Part shown: one piece after another, positions 32,043 through 40,420 of the stretch | Layout of the letters: each line of letters starts with the position of its first letter | How positions within the stretch are numbered: position 1 is the first letter of the stretch | Translations under genes and position numbers: made by a program | The notes under the pieces: model-generated | Told to the model about the DNA's origin: nothing | The model's input: only the letters and a program-made list of their open reading frames with translations | Databases searched by the model: none | NCBI RefSeq assembly: GCF_003431325.1 | Contig: NZ_CP010515.1 | Coordinates: 806,001-870,000 of the forward strand | Length of the DNA: 64,000 nucleotides | Source: Acidilobus sp. 7A | GTDB lineage: Archaea; Thermoproteota; Thermoprotei_A; Sulfolobales; Acidilobaceae | Direction of reading: 5' to 3'

Positions 32043-32981
32043 CTACTCCTCGTAGTCGCCCTCCCTCTCGCCTCCCCCTTTGCCTTCACCGCCCCCTTTC
32101 TTGCCCCACAGCTCCTTTCGCCTCGCCTCGAGCTGGTTGACCTCAACGCCCATGAACTCGGCGGCCGTCAGCAGACTGACCCCCTCCTCTTCCGCGGCCT
32201 GAGTGTGAGGGGCCAGCCTCTCCCTGTAGGCCAGGTCCCTCAGGAGGTGGTGGTCAACCACTATGGTCTCGGCCACGTGGGCCCTTATGAGCTCCATTAG
32301 GCCCTCAAGGCCCCTCTGGACGGCCTCCTCAGGCACCTTGAAGCCTGCGAAGTAGGTGGGCGGGCCGCTCAGCACGAGCAGCCTCGCCCCCGCCCAGGCC
32401 TTGAGCTGCTCAACGGCCTGCGGGTCAGCGGGCCCCTGGACGTCGCTGGCAAATATTACGGACTCGTCGTTGCACCTCGCCCTGACCATGAGGACCCTGC
32501 CCACCTTCGTGCCTGGCTCCCCGTGCCAGACAGCCTGGGAGAAGTCAAGGGTCAGGTCGCCGACCCTGAAGGACTGGCCGTCAGCGTATGAGACCGAGGC
32601 CGACCTGGCGACCCCGCCTTCGACGAGGAACCTCCTTGCCCTCCCCCTCTGGCTCCAGTTTATGTTGTGCTCCGGGTCCTTGACGAGTAGCCTCTTGCCT
32701 GAGTAGAGCTCAGGCCTGTCCCTCATGTAGTGGTCGTAGTGGTAGTGCGTTATAACGATGGCGTCTGAGGCCTGCACCTCCTCGGCAGCCCTCCCGAGGG
32801 CCCTCTCCAGCGCCTTGAGCTCAAGCTCGTGGGGAGGGAGGCCGTACCTCCTGGGGGCGAGGGAGGCGCCAAGGTCTACGCCGAGCCTGACGCCACAGGC
32901 GTCAACCACGGTGGCTATGCTCCTTACCCCCATGCTGTCCGCGGCGAGTATGGAGACGTCGAAAGGCCCAACCCTTACCAA
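32043..32981 (-). CDS. UPF0282-type metallo-beta-lactamase-fold protein
   Basis: 312 residues. The metal motif THYHYDH (about 97-103), an early DSMGVRSIATVVD, RRYGLPPHELE, SDVQGP and a late VVDHHLLRD match the archaeal UPF0282 family of MBL-fold hydrolases. The substrate is unknown; relatives are suspected nucleases or phosphodiesterases. The C-terminal 25 residues are a charged Gly/Lys/Glu tail. It is monocistronic and divergent from a radical SAM gene. Confidence 0.8.
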   Translation of the reverse strand: MVRVGPFDVSILAADSMGVRSIATVVDACGVRLGVDLGASLAPRRYGLPPHELELKALERALGRAAEEVQASDAIVITHYHYDHYMRDRPELYSGKRLLVKDPEHNINWSQRGRARRFLVEGGVARSASVSYADGQSFRVGDLTLDFSQAVWHGEPGTKVGRVLMVRARCNDESVIFASDVQGPADPQAVEQLKAWAGARLLVLSGPPTYFAGFKVPEEAVQRGLEGLMELIRAHVAETIVVDHHLLRDLAYRERLAPHTQAAEEEGVSLLTAAEFMGVEVNQLEARRKELWGKKGGGEGKGGGEREGDYEE

Positions 32982-33056
32982 GCTCCCGCCAGCGTGTCCT
33001 GTGCCCCTGGCGATAGTAAGCGTTACACCTGTCGCCTAAGGTTAAAGGCCCAAGCG

Positions 33057-33086
33057 GCCCACAGGGATCCCAAGGGCCCTGTGGGC
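33057..33086. other. Perfect 10-bp hairpin in a divergent gap
   Basis: GCCCACAGGG (33057-33066) pairs with CCCTGTGGGC (33077-33086) around a ten-base loop. It lies between the starts of the MBL-fold gene and the radical SAM gene and could act as an operator or leader structure. Nothing else is seen in 32982-33221. Confidence 0.45.
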
Positions 33087-33221
33087 GAGGCGGAGGTCCC
33101 TACGCTCGATCATGAACACACGTAAAGTGATTGAAGTGAGAGTGTAGGGACAAACGGTTGGAGCGCAGCAAATTATTGCTGAGAGCTGAAATAGCCCCGC
33201 CGCGCCTCACGCCTGGTAGCG

Positions 33222-34277
33222 ATGCTGTGGCTAGTGTTCACCACCGGCGCCTGTAACCTGAGGTGCGACTACTGCGGCGGCTCCTTCCCAGAGAAGGTGG
33301 TGCCCTACACCGTAAAGTACGATCCCCTGAAGCTTAAGAAGGTCGTAGAGGCCGACAGGGACGCCACGGTAATCTTTTACGGCGGCGAGCCCCTCATCAA
33401 CCCAAGGTTCGTGGAGTGGGTCATGGACAACGTCAGGGCGAGGAGGTACGGAGTGCAGACGAACGGGACACTGCACAGGCTTCTGCCCGACGCCTACTGG
33501 AAGAGGATGAACGTGGCCCTCCTCTCGATTGATGGCAGGGAGGAGGTGACGGACAAGCACAGGGGAAGGGGGGTCTACAGGAAGGTGACTGAGGCTGCAA
33601 GGCACGTGAGGTCCCTCGGCGTTGAGACCATAGCAAGGATGGCGGTCACTGCTGACACGGACATTTACGAGGACGTCACCCATTTACTCTCCCTGGGCCT
33701 CTTCGACAAGGTCCACTGGCAGCTTGACGTTGTCTGGTCCCCCAGGTGGGACTTTGAGGGCTGGGCGGAGAGGAGTTACCTGCCAGGCATAAGGAGGCTC
33801 GTCGACCTCTTTTTAAGGGAGCTCGAAAGGGGCAGGGTCCTCAGGATGATCCCAATACTGGGCGTCATAAGCGCCCACTACTTCGGCGGCTACCCTGGCT
33901 CCCCGTGCGGGGCGGGCTACAGGAGCTTTGCAATAAGCACCGATGGAAGGGTGCTCGCGTGCCCCATAGCCGTTTACGAGAGGTGGGCCGAGCTCGGCAC
34001 TGTCGAGGGGGGCTTCAGGCCCATGGGGGCATACCTCGCCAAGGAGTGCGCCGCCTGCCCCTACAGGAGGTACTGCGGCGGCCGCTGCCTCTACTCAATG
34101 ATAGAGAGGGACTGGGGCGAGGAGGGCTTTAAGGCCGTCGACAGGGTCACGAGGGCCTACCTTGACGCTGTGCTCTCCGCAATACCCAGGGTTGACGAGC
34201 TCGTAAGGGAGGGCGTCGTAAGGCTAGAGGACCTGAGGTACGACCCGACCCAGGACTCAACCGAGGTAATACCGTAG
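33222..34277 (+). CDS. Peptide-modifying-type radical SAM protein (AF1577-like, SPASM)
   Basis: 351 residues. The radical SAM triad is CNLRCDYC (Cys11, 15, 18) close to the N-terminus, followed by FYGGEPLINP and VQTNGTLHRLLPDAYWKRM. The C-terminus carries SPASM-type cysteines (SPCGAGYRSFAISTDGRVLACP, then ECAACPYRRYCGGRCL). This layout fits the AF1577 family, annotated as putative peptide-modifying enzymes, but no precursor peptide gene is visible nearby. The ATG start is set by the family's short N-terminus. The next gene, another Cys-triad protein, starts 52 bases later on the same strand. Confidence 0.78.
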   Translation: MLWLVFTTGACNLRCDYCGGSFPEKVVPYTVKYDPLKLKKVVEADRDATVIFYGGEPLINPRFVEWVMDNVRARRYGVQTNGTLHRLLPDAYWKRMNVALLSIDGREEVTDKHRGRGVYRKVTEAARHVRSLGVETIARMAVTADTDIYEDVTHLLSLGLFDKVHWQLDVVWSPRWDFEGWAERSYLPGIRRLVDLFLRELERGRVLRMIPILGVISAHYFGGYPGSPCGAGYRSFAISTDGRVLACPIAVYERWAELGTVEGGFRPMGAYLAKECAACPYRRYCGGRCLYSMIERDWGEEGFKAVDRVTRAYLDAVLSAIPRVDELVREGVVRLEDLRYDPTQDSTEVIP

Positions 34278-34328
34278 CGGTATTACGCCGTTCAGGATAT
34301 TAGGCCCGGCCATACCTTACACGTTGGC

Positions 34329-35072
34329 ATGGCGCTCTCGCCGGACCAGGGGAGAAGGAGGCCCGTCTCTCCGAACAAGTCATGGAACCCGGTGACAGGC
34401 TGCCCCCACCTCTGCACGTACTGCTGGGCAATGAAGTTGCTCGAGGGAAAGCTGAAGGACAGCCCAAAGTACAGGAATGGGTTTAAGCCGACCTTTCACC
34501 CCGAGGAGCTGCTCAAGGCAAGGTTCAGGCCCGGTGACACGGTCTTCGTTGTTGACATGGGGGACCTGTTCAGCGATGCAATGCCCAGGGAGTGGGTAGA
34601 GGCCGTGCTGAGGAGGGCGAGGGAGTTCCCCTCCACGAGGTTCATGTTTCTGACCAAGAACCCTGCCAGGTACAGCGAGTTCCTCGACGTCCTCCCCAGG
34701 AACTCGGTGCTTGGGGTGACCATAGAGACCAACAGGGACGACCTTGCCAGGTCCGTCTCAAGGGCCCCTCCTCCGTCAAGGAGGCACGAGGCCATGTCTG
34801 AGCTCAGGTGGCCCTACAAGTACATATCCGTTGAGCCGCTCATGGACTTCGACCTTGAAGTCATGGTTTCGTGGGCTGCGGATATAAGGCCTGTGAGCGC
34901 TCACGTTGGCTACGACAACTGGAACTCGAGGCTGCCCGAGCCCCCGCTCTGGAAGGCCAGGGAGCTGGTGAGGAGGCTATCAGCGATAACTTACGTGTCG
35001 GTAGGCTCAATGAGGGAGCCCTGGTACGAGACCCTGCTGAGGAGGAGGGCGGAGGGGCTGGGCAGCCCTTAA
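34329..35072 (+). CDS. DUF5131 / phage Gp37-like radical-SAM-type protein
   Basis: 247 residues. It begins NKSWNPVTGCPHLCTYCWA with Cys25, Cys29 and Cys32 in the C-x3-C-x2-C spacing of radical SAM proteins. It continues with DTVFVVDMGDLFSDAMP, FMFLTKNPARY and YISVEPLMDFDLEV, all landmarks of the DUF5131 (Gp37/Gp68) family. The biochemical function of the family is not established. It lies just after the AF1577-like gene and may be cotranscribed. The start shown is ATG at 34329. Confidence 0.75.
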   Translation: MALSPDQGRRRPVSPNKSWNPVTGCPHLCTYCWAMKLLEGKLKDSPKYRNGFKPTFHPEELLKARFRPGDTVFVVDMGDLFSDAMPREWVEAVLRRAREFPSTRFMFLTKNPARYSEFLDVLPRNSVLGVTIETNRDDLARSVSRAPPPSRRHEAMSELRWPYKYISVEPLMDFDLEVMVSWAADIRPVSAHVGYDNWNSRLPEPPLWKARELVRRLSAITYVSVGSMREPWYETLLRRRAEGLGSP

Positions 35073-35169
35073 CGTTTAAAGCCTCGTTAGGTGTGAGAAG
35101 CGAGCCCTGTGAAGCTCTCTAAAGCTAAGGACCTTACAGTAAATGAGGGTCAGCAACCCCTTATAGTGT

Positions 35170-35244
35170 ATTATAGCCAAGAGGTTGGGGCAATGATGTG
35201 TAGCTTGGGGACTGAAGCCTAATGAGGCTAGTCCTGGCCCTTGA
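35170..35244 (+). ncRNA. Candidate C/D-box sRNA antisense to the nep1 3' end
   Basis: A TATA-like TATTATAG (35169-35176) is followed by box C AATGATG (35192-35198), 13 bases, box D' CTGA (35212-35215), four bases, C'-like TAATGAG (35220-35226), about 14 bases, and box D-like TTGA (35241-35244). The spacing fits dual-guide archaeal sRNAs. Box D is imperfect and the terminal stem is weak. Confidence 0.35.
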
Positions 35245-35923
35245 GTACCTCAGCCAGGTCGTAGAGGGCGCACGAGAGGGCGCAGGCCACGTCCCAGGCC
35301 TTGAGAGGCTCCCCTCCCCTTATCTTAACCTTCCTACTGGCCACCGAGAGGACCTCCTGGGAGAACGGACCCCTGGGGAAGGCGCCGAAGCCTATAACCA
35401 TGTTGCCCTCCGCCGCCTCACTGACGACGTCAGCTGGCCTCTCCTCGACCTCCGCGTCCTCACTGAGCAGCAGAAGTCCCCTGCCGCCGAGGAGCTCCCT
35501 CAGGCTGTCGCTGGCCTTCCATATGAGCGCCTCGCCCTGGGGAGGGGCCCTGTTAAGCTTAAGGACCTGCGTCATGAGTCCCTTGAAGCGGTCGTAGTTC
35601 TTGGGTATCCTGACGCTTGGAGAGAAGGCGAGGACCCTGCCGTCCTGGAGGTGCACGTAGACCTCCGCAAGCCCCTCCCTCACTGGGGCCTTCTCAAGGA
35701 GGTTAAGGAGGCTCAGGTGAACTACGTCTGGCCTCCCCCTCCTCCACCAGGAGTCCAGGGACCTCATGGCCTTCCAGTGTATGCCCGCGTCAAGGAGCAT
35801 GTCGCTTGGCCTGAGGCCGTACTTCCTTGCAGACTTAACCACCTGCGGGTGGCCTGCTATCTCCTTTGGGACAAGCTCAAGGGCAGCCTCAAGGAGTACT
35901 ATGGTGACCTTGGCCATAGGCAA
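35228..35923 (-). CDS. nep1: Nep1/Emg1 rRNA N1-pseudouridine methyltransferase
   Basis: 231 residues, SPOUT-fold family. The N-terminal signature LVPKEIAGHPQVVKSARKYG followed by LLDAGIHWKAM, the internal RPDVVHLSLLNLLEKAP, and the SAM-binding knot segment VIGFGAFPRGPFS are characteristic. It methylates a hypermodified pseudouridine of 16S rRNA during small-subunit assembly. The start is TTG at 35923 or the ATG two codons later. A candidate guide sRNA overlaps its 3' end on the other strand. Confidence 0.9.
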   Translation of the reverse strand: MPMAKVTIVLLEAALELVPKEIAGHPQVVKSARKYGLRPSDMLLDAGIHWKAMRSLDSWWRRGRPDVVHLSLLNLLEKAPVREGLAEVYVHLQDGRVLAFSPSVRIPKNYDRFKGLMTQVLKLNRAPPQGEALIWKASDSLRELLGGRGLLLLSEDAEVEERPADVVSEAAEGNMVIGFGAFPRGPFSQEVLSVASRKVKIRGGEPLKAWDVACALSCALYDLAEVLKGQD

Positions 35924-36156
35924 CCCTCAGCGATTGGAGGCCTCCTCATCCTTCCCCTCAGAAGCCCCTGCTCCTCTCATCACATAGGCTGGGCTGGAGG
36001 GCGAGCTTTTCTGCGTTTTCCTAGCAAGCTCCTGAAGCGGCCCGGCCAGGCTACCGCTATAAGCGTTGAAGGCTAAGGCAGTCCTCGGAGAAACTGTGAG
36101 CTAGGCTGTGGAGGAACAACTCAAGGGGCATAAGGCTGAGGCTTGGGGCGAGCCGG

Positions 36157-36762
36157 ATGGCTGAGCCGGACAGGAAATTCATTTACAAGACGACAGCCGT
36201 GAAGAGGTACGGCCTGACGCCGCACCAGATAGACCAGGCAGTCGAGGCTGGCCTGCTGAAGAACTTCAAGTACGTCAAGAACCCGCACTACGGCTCCGGC
36301 CCAAGGTCCCTCCTCCTCGACGAGGCGGAGCTCCAGGGCGTCCTCGACAAGGTTCGCGCACTGCCCAAGTACTCTGAGGAGGAGCTGAGGAGGAAGAGGG
36401 CGTACAGCGAGAGGTCAAGGAAGGCCGGCAGGGCCTCTTTCTACTGCCCGCTGTGTCAGAGGAAAGTAAGGCCACTGAGGACATCGTACGCCAGGGACGC
36501 CCTGCTTTACGGCATGATATCACCGGAGGAGGCGAAAATAGTAGCTATAGTAACTCACTTCAGGCACGTGCACACAGATTATGATGAGCAGAGAAGGCAG
36601 CTACTGCATGTCAACAGCCGATCTATAGAGCCCCTGAAGGACGGGAAGACTATTGAAGCGATAGAGCTTGCAAAGAAATGCGGCCTTCTTCCGGCCGACT
36701 TCACCAAGGAGGAGTATGATAAGATAGCGTTGAAGATTAAGGAAATGTATGGCCTATATTAA
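36157..36762 (+). CDS. Putative zinc-finger protein (DUF2293-like)
   Basis: 201 residues. The N-terminal part (RYGLTPHQIDQAVEAGLL) looks like a helix-turn-helix or SAP-like unit. The middle has FYCPLC (Cys97, Cys100) and, 34 residues on, HFRHVHTDYD (His134, His137, His139), the pattern of a C2H2-type zinc site and the RHxHTDYD motif of DUF2293. It is probably a nucleic-acid-binding protein; the role is unknown. The ATG start at 36157 is plausible. It is monocistronic. Confidence 0.65.
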   Translation: MAEPDRKFIYKTTAVKRYGLTPHQIDQAVEAGLLKNFKYVKNPHYGSGPRSLLLDEAELQGVLDKVRALPKYSEEELRRKRAYSERSRKAGRASFYCPLCQRKVRPLRTSYARDALLYGMISPEEAKIVAIVTHFRHVHTDYDEQRRQLLHVNSRSIEPLKDGKTIEAIELAKKCGLLPADFTKEEYDKIALKIKEMYGLY

Positions 36763-36888
36763 GTCATAATTTTCGCATCGCGTATCTATAAGCGCGCGGG
36801 CGTGAACGATGGTTAGCCTTCCGCCCCGCGCAGGCCGCTGCCTACCTATTATAATAATAGGAAATAGGGGGCTCCCAGGCCGTGGAGC

Positions 36889-38091
36889 TCAGCGCTTAAC
36901 TTTGAGCTTGTCTATGTCCTCTGGGTAGCTTGTGAGCCTCCTGGCACCGCCCTCAGTTATGAGGAAGGTGTCACTATGCCTGAAGCCACCCAGGCCCGGC
37001 ACGTAGAGCCCTGGCTCAACGGTTACCACCATGCCAGGCCTCAGGACTTCGCTTATCCCAACGTCGAGGAAAGGCGGCTCGTGCTCCTCAAGGCCAAGGC
37101 CGTGGCCCGTGTGGTGCCTCAGCAGGTTTTCAACGCCGAGCTCCTTAGCCCTGCGCCTCATCGCCGCGTCCACCTCAGACGCCTTGACGCCGGGCCCCAG
37201 GGCCTCAGCTGCCGCCTCCCTGACCTTAAGCATCTTGTCGAAGAGCTCCCTGACCTCGGCGCTGGGCTCCCCAAGTATGAGGGTCCTCTCGAGCTCAGCG
37301 AAGTAGCCCCCTATTTCAGGCCCCGAGCCTATGCCAATAACGTCCCCATCCCTCATGGGCCTCTCGGCTACAAGCGCGTGGGGGAAGGCCGAGAACTCGC
37401 CCACCTGCCCCCTGAAGCCGACCGCCCAGCCCACAGCTCCCCTGAGGGGAACGTAGGGCCTGTAGACATCGTTCATCTCCTTGCTTATCTCAAGGCTTGC
37501 CTGCAGCGACACCTCCCAGTCCCACTTCCCGGGCTCCATGAGGCCCCTAGCGACGTCTACTGCCCTCGAGGCCCACCTGCCGCTCTCCTCAATCAGCGAC
37601 ACCTCCTCCTCTGACTTGACGAGCCTCATCTCAGCCACCAGGTCCCCCATGTCAATCCACTTGACATCCCTCTTGGCGAGCAGCTCCTGCAGCGGCGGGC
37701 CGGAGTAGCCGTAGGCTCCCTTGGGCCCCAGGGGCTCCCCCATGACGGACCTGACATCTGAGGAAGCTATGGCATCAGCGATGAGGTTGGCCACGTGGAC
37801 GTCCCCTGGGTAGTCAAAGTAGTACTCAAAGCGCCTGACGACGCCTCCCCACTTGGAGTTCCTGTACTCGGCGTGGCCCTTCTCGACGCTCGGCAGCACG
37901 GCGAACGGCTCCCCGTCAACTGGCACTATTAAGGCCACAGGCCTCTCGGTCGTTATGAAGGAGAGGTTTGTGAAGTAAAAGATGCTCACAGGCGACGTCA
38001 GCAGGGCAGCCTGCGCCCCCGAGGCGGCCGCCCTGTCCCTGAGGACCTTAAGCCTTCTGCTGAGCTCCGTCTCAGATACCCTGGGTATCAA
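36889..38091 (-). CDS. M24 family peptidase-like protein with altered metal ligands
   Basis: 400 residues: creatinase-type N-terminal domain (about 1-150) and pita-bread domain (about 160-395). The His segment RHHTGHGLGLEEHEPP and the Glu of VTVEPGLYVPG are present. The first Asp ligand seems to be Gly in VIGIGSGPEIGG, the second falls on Glu in FAELERT, and the last Glu of the usual RxED is replaced in FRHSD. It may be an atypical prolidase or a metal-free relative like creatinase. It is monocistronic. Confidence 0.75.
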   Translation of the reverse strand: MIPRVSETELSRRLKVLRDRAAASGAQAALLTSPVSIFYFTNLSFITTERPVALIVPVDGEPFAVLPSVEKGHAEYRNSKWGGVVRRFEYYFDYPGDVHVANLIADAIASSDVRSVMGEPLGPKGAYGYSGPPLQELLAKRDVKWIDMGDLVAEMRLVKSEEEVSLIEESGRWASRAVDVARGLMEPGKWDWEVSLQASLEISKEMNDVYRPYVPLRGAVGWAVGFRGQVGEFSAFPHALVAERPMRDGDVIGIGSGPEIGGYFAELERTLILGEPSAEVRELFDKMLKVREAAAEALGPGVKASEVDAAMRRRAKELGVENLLRHHTGHGLGLEEHEPPFLDVGISEVLRPGMVVTVEPGLYVPGLGGFRHSDTFLITEGGARRLTSYPEDIDKLKVKR

Positions 38092-38215
38092 TAGGCTGCG
38101 CCGTGCCCCCTAAGTCCTGGGAAAATTAAAAAGATCCCGTTGGAGAGTTTAGTGTTTACCCGTGGCGTGACTTTTCCTTACTTCTAGTTCCGCCGCGGGC
38201 ACCCCTCTTAAGGGA

Positions 38216-38356
38216 TCACACGCAGTCACCCTTAAGTCCTTGGGGCTTGTCGAGGGAAATACCACTCACTACCCTCCCATCCACTTTTATCACCCCACCC
38301 TCGTGAGCGGAGTCCGTCATCAGGTGGGGGTCACCAATGAAGACTGCCTCGGTAAT
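38216..38356 (-). pseudogene. Coding-like fragment without a start
   Basis: The minus strand reads ITEAVFIGDPHLMTDSAH then EGGVIKVDGRVVSGISLDKP and stops at 38216. It has no usable start and a TATA-like TTTTATATAG just before it. It looks like the end of a lost gene; family not recognised. Confidence 0.3.
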
Positions 38357-38429
38357 GCTATATAAAAGTAACTTGACAAAACTATATTTAGAAGCGATTA
38401 AAATAACTAGTAGTTACGTAGAAGCGTTA

Positions 38430-38600
38430 CAGTCGTAAAGGGAATTCTACGACTGAGGCTCCCGCGCCACGGGCCGCAGACGGCGCGGGGAGAGGGGAAG
38501 CGGCGAGGACGAGCCGCGAAGGGCAGCCGCCGGCAGCTCCCGCGGTCCCACTAACATCAGCCGGCGCGCCGTGAAGGCCCCGTAAGGCCTCACAACGTTT
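38430..38600 (+). ncRNA. GC-rich structured region, candidate non-coding RNA
   Basis: In a 0.87 kb gap, an A/T-rich stretch with TATA-like CTATATTTA (38382-38390) is followed by very GC-rich DNA with successive perfect stems: CAGTCGTA/TACGACTG (38430-38455), CCCGCGCC/GGCGCGGG (38461-38489) and GCGGC/GCCGC (38501-38518). It does not show the conserved bases of RNase P RNA or SRP RNA that I know. It may be a novel RNA or the end of a lost mobile element. Confidence 0.35.
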
Positions 38601-38612
38601 CCACCCAAATTT

Positions 38613-38774
38613 GTGTGGAAAAATTACGAGGTCGGCGGCCCTGCCTGGGTCTTCATAGGGCTCAGCGCAGTCGTACTGGCCTCGAGCAGGTCCGCCCTTG
38701 TCCCCAGGCTAAGGCACGAGCTCGCCTGCCTGGGCACTTCTTTAGCAGGTCGTCGGGCGGCTGGGTCGCCTTAA
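38613..38774 (+). pseudogene. Possible truncated membrane protein
   Basis: A 53-codon frame from GTG encodes WKNYEVGGPAWVFIGLSAVV and ends after an arginine-rich stretch. One hydrophobic segment; looks like the start of a transporter cut short. Not recognised. Confidence 0.25.
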
Positions 38775-38851
38775 ACGACAGACTGAGCCCTTTCCATATC
38801 AAGTAGAGATCATTTCGTATTTTACTGCGAGGACTCATACCGATAAGTTAA

Positions 38852-38878
38852 TGACAAAGCGAAAGGCAAGCCCCGCCC
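38852..38878 (+). repeat. Half copy of the palindromic element (copy 4, left part only)
   Basis: TGACAAAGCGAAAGGCAAGC then CCCGCCC matches the left flank and arm of copy 5 (45519-45546) with two differences and one missing base. The right arm is absent. Confidence 0.5.
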
Positions 38879-38959
38879 ATATAATGGACCCAGCCCTCCC
38901 TAAGGCCGTTAATTTAAAAAACCTAACCGGACTTCAATTAGTAGGAAGATGACTTCGCA

Positions 38960-40354
38960 ATGGGCTCAGCTGGGAGGCAGAGGGTCCTGCTGGGCGTGCC
39001 AGGGCTAGATGATCTGTTCATTGAGGGCGTGCCGAGGGGCTCAATAATCCTCGTGGCTGGCTACCCTGGGGCAGGGAAGACCACGCTGGCCTCCCAGTTC
39101 GCCTACGCGGGCGCAGCGTCGGGGGAGCCCTCCTTGTACGTCAGCTTCGTGGAGCCGAGGGACGACTTCATCGACAACGCCGCCTCCTTCGGCATGGACT
39201 TCAGGCCGCTCGAGGGGAGGGGCGCCTTCAAGTACTACGAGGCCCTCAGCGTCAGCGACCCAGAGGCCCTAGGCGACGTTATTGAGGACGTGCTCTCCCA
39301 GGTGGACTCCATGGGGGCGAAGAGGGTGGTGCTTGACAGCGTCACAGCTGTTGAGCAGCTCGCCAGGGACCCCCCGAGGGCCAGGGAGATCATGCACTCA
39401 GCCCTCTACCTTGGCCTCAAGAGGAGGGGGGCGACCTCTCTGCTTATAGCTGAGCTGCCGTTTGGGGCCGAGTCCTCGCCCATTGGCCCTGAGGAGTTCA
39501 TAGCTGACGGCGTGATAGTTCTCAAGTACAGGGTCGTCAAGAACAAGCTCGAGAGGTACGCCGAGATAAGGAAGATGAGGGGGACTAACGTAGAGTACGC
39601 CTCGCTGCCCTACGCCTTTACGACCAGGGGCGTTGAGTTCCCCCCTCCCCTGAGGCCCGAGGCGCTGCCGAGCGGCGCCAGGCACGAGAGGGCGTGCAAG
39701 CTGGGCAGGCTGACGATAACACCGGGCATGGGCACCCTAATACTCTACGACCCCTCAGTTGACCCGGTCCAGTTCTCCGCCTATTACCTGGTGGCGCCTG
39801 CCGTCGCCTTAGGCCTAAGGACTCGGTACGGCTCCTACATCCACGGGACAACCAGCTTAAGGGACGTGTTAGCAACGTGCGGCGACCTGTTGCAGGGCAA
39901 GCTAAACAACCTGGTGGCTGAGAGTTTCGAGGCCTCCTCAATGACGATAGGGGAGGCTGAGCTTAGGACCTACGCGAGCGACAGAGACTTCAGGCCAGAC
40001 TTGATCGTGGTTGAGGGCATTCACCTGCTCCGCGAGTTCAACACGCTTGATGACTACACGGGACTCGTATACAGGACGCTGCTGCGCAGGGCCTCCATGG
40101 GCATAATGACTTTCCACCTCTACGCCTCGCCCAGGGAGGGCGCCTGGGACGTGCCGCTCTCGACGTACTATGACAACGTCCTCTACCTCTACGTCAAGGA
40201 TGACAGGCTCGTGCTCGAGCCGCTCAGGGTCTGGGGCGAGCTGGTTCCTCCGAGGGAGCCCGTGCTCACTGGCAGCCTGGAGGCTGACTGCAGGTCAATA
40301 TTAATGGGGGGGGGGGGGTGGCAAGTGCTCCAGGTCCTGAGGGGTCAGCGCTGA
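38960..40354 (+). CDS. KaiC/RadA-like ATPase with degenerate second domain
   Basis: 464 residues. The N-terminal half is a KaiC-type RecA fold: Walker A GYPGAGKTT (34-42), SLYVSFVEPRDDF, Walker B RVVLDSVTAVE. The second half (about 240-450) begins GRLTITPGMGTLILYD, repeating the fold but without a usable Walker A, and keeps LIVVEGIHLLRE as a Walker B-like strand. Such archaeal KaiC-like proteins act in signalling or regulation; the partner is unknown. A TATA-like AATTTAAAAAAC lies about 45 bases upstream. A run of 13 G near the end (40306-40318) makes the last 13 residues sensitive to slippage. Confidence 0.8.
   Translation: MGSAGRQRVLLGVPGLDDLFIEGVPRGSIILVAGYPGAGKTTLASQFAYAGAASGEPSLYVSFVEPRDDFIDNAASFGMDFRPLEGRGAFKYYEALSVSDPEALGDVIEDVLSQVDSMGAKRVVLDSVTAVEQLARDPPRAREIMHSALYLGLKRRGATSLLIAELPFGAESSPIGPEEFIADGVIVLKYRVVKNKLERYAEIRKMRGTNVEYASLPYAFTTRGVEFPPPLRPEALPSGARHERACKLGRLTITPGMGTLILYDPSVDPVQFSAYYLVAPAVALGLRTRYGSYIHGTTSLRDVLATCGDLLQGKLNNLVAESFEASSMTIGEAELRTYASDRDFRPDLIVVEGIHLLREFNTLDDYTGLVYRTLLRRASMGIMTFHLYASPREGAWDVPLSTYYDNVLYLYVKDDRLVLEPLRVWGELVPPREPVLTGSLEADCRSILMGGGGWQVLQVLRGQR
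40306..40318 (+). repeat. 13-G homopolymer in the KaiC-like gene
   Basis: Thirteen consecutive G encode the Gly run of MGGGGW just before the C-terminus. Loss of one G would end the protein eight codons later; loss of two would extend it by 23 codons in a new frame. Confidence 0.9.
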
Positions 40355-40420
40355 GCTGCCTCCCGAGGAGGCCCCTGAGCTCAGGCTAAACTCCTGGGCC
40401 GCCCAAGGGACCCTGGCACG

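Noticed and set aside
36809-36928. Leaderless-looking ATG frame after TATA-like TCTATAAG
   Set aside because: It runs antisense into the M24 gene, has an odd composition, and the spacing to the TATA element is too short.
38430-38600. RNase P RNA or SRP RNA
   Set aside because: The conserved GAGGAA/ACAGA-type bases of RNase P and the SRP domain IV loop motifs were not found.
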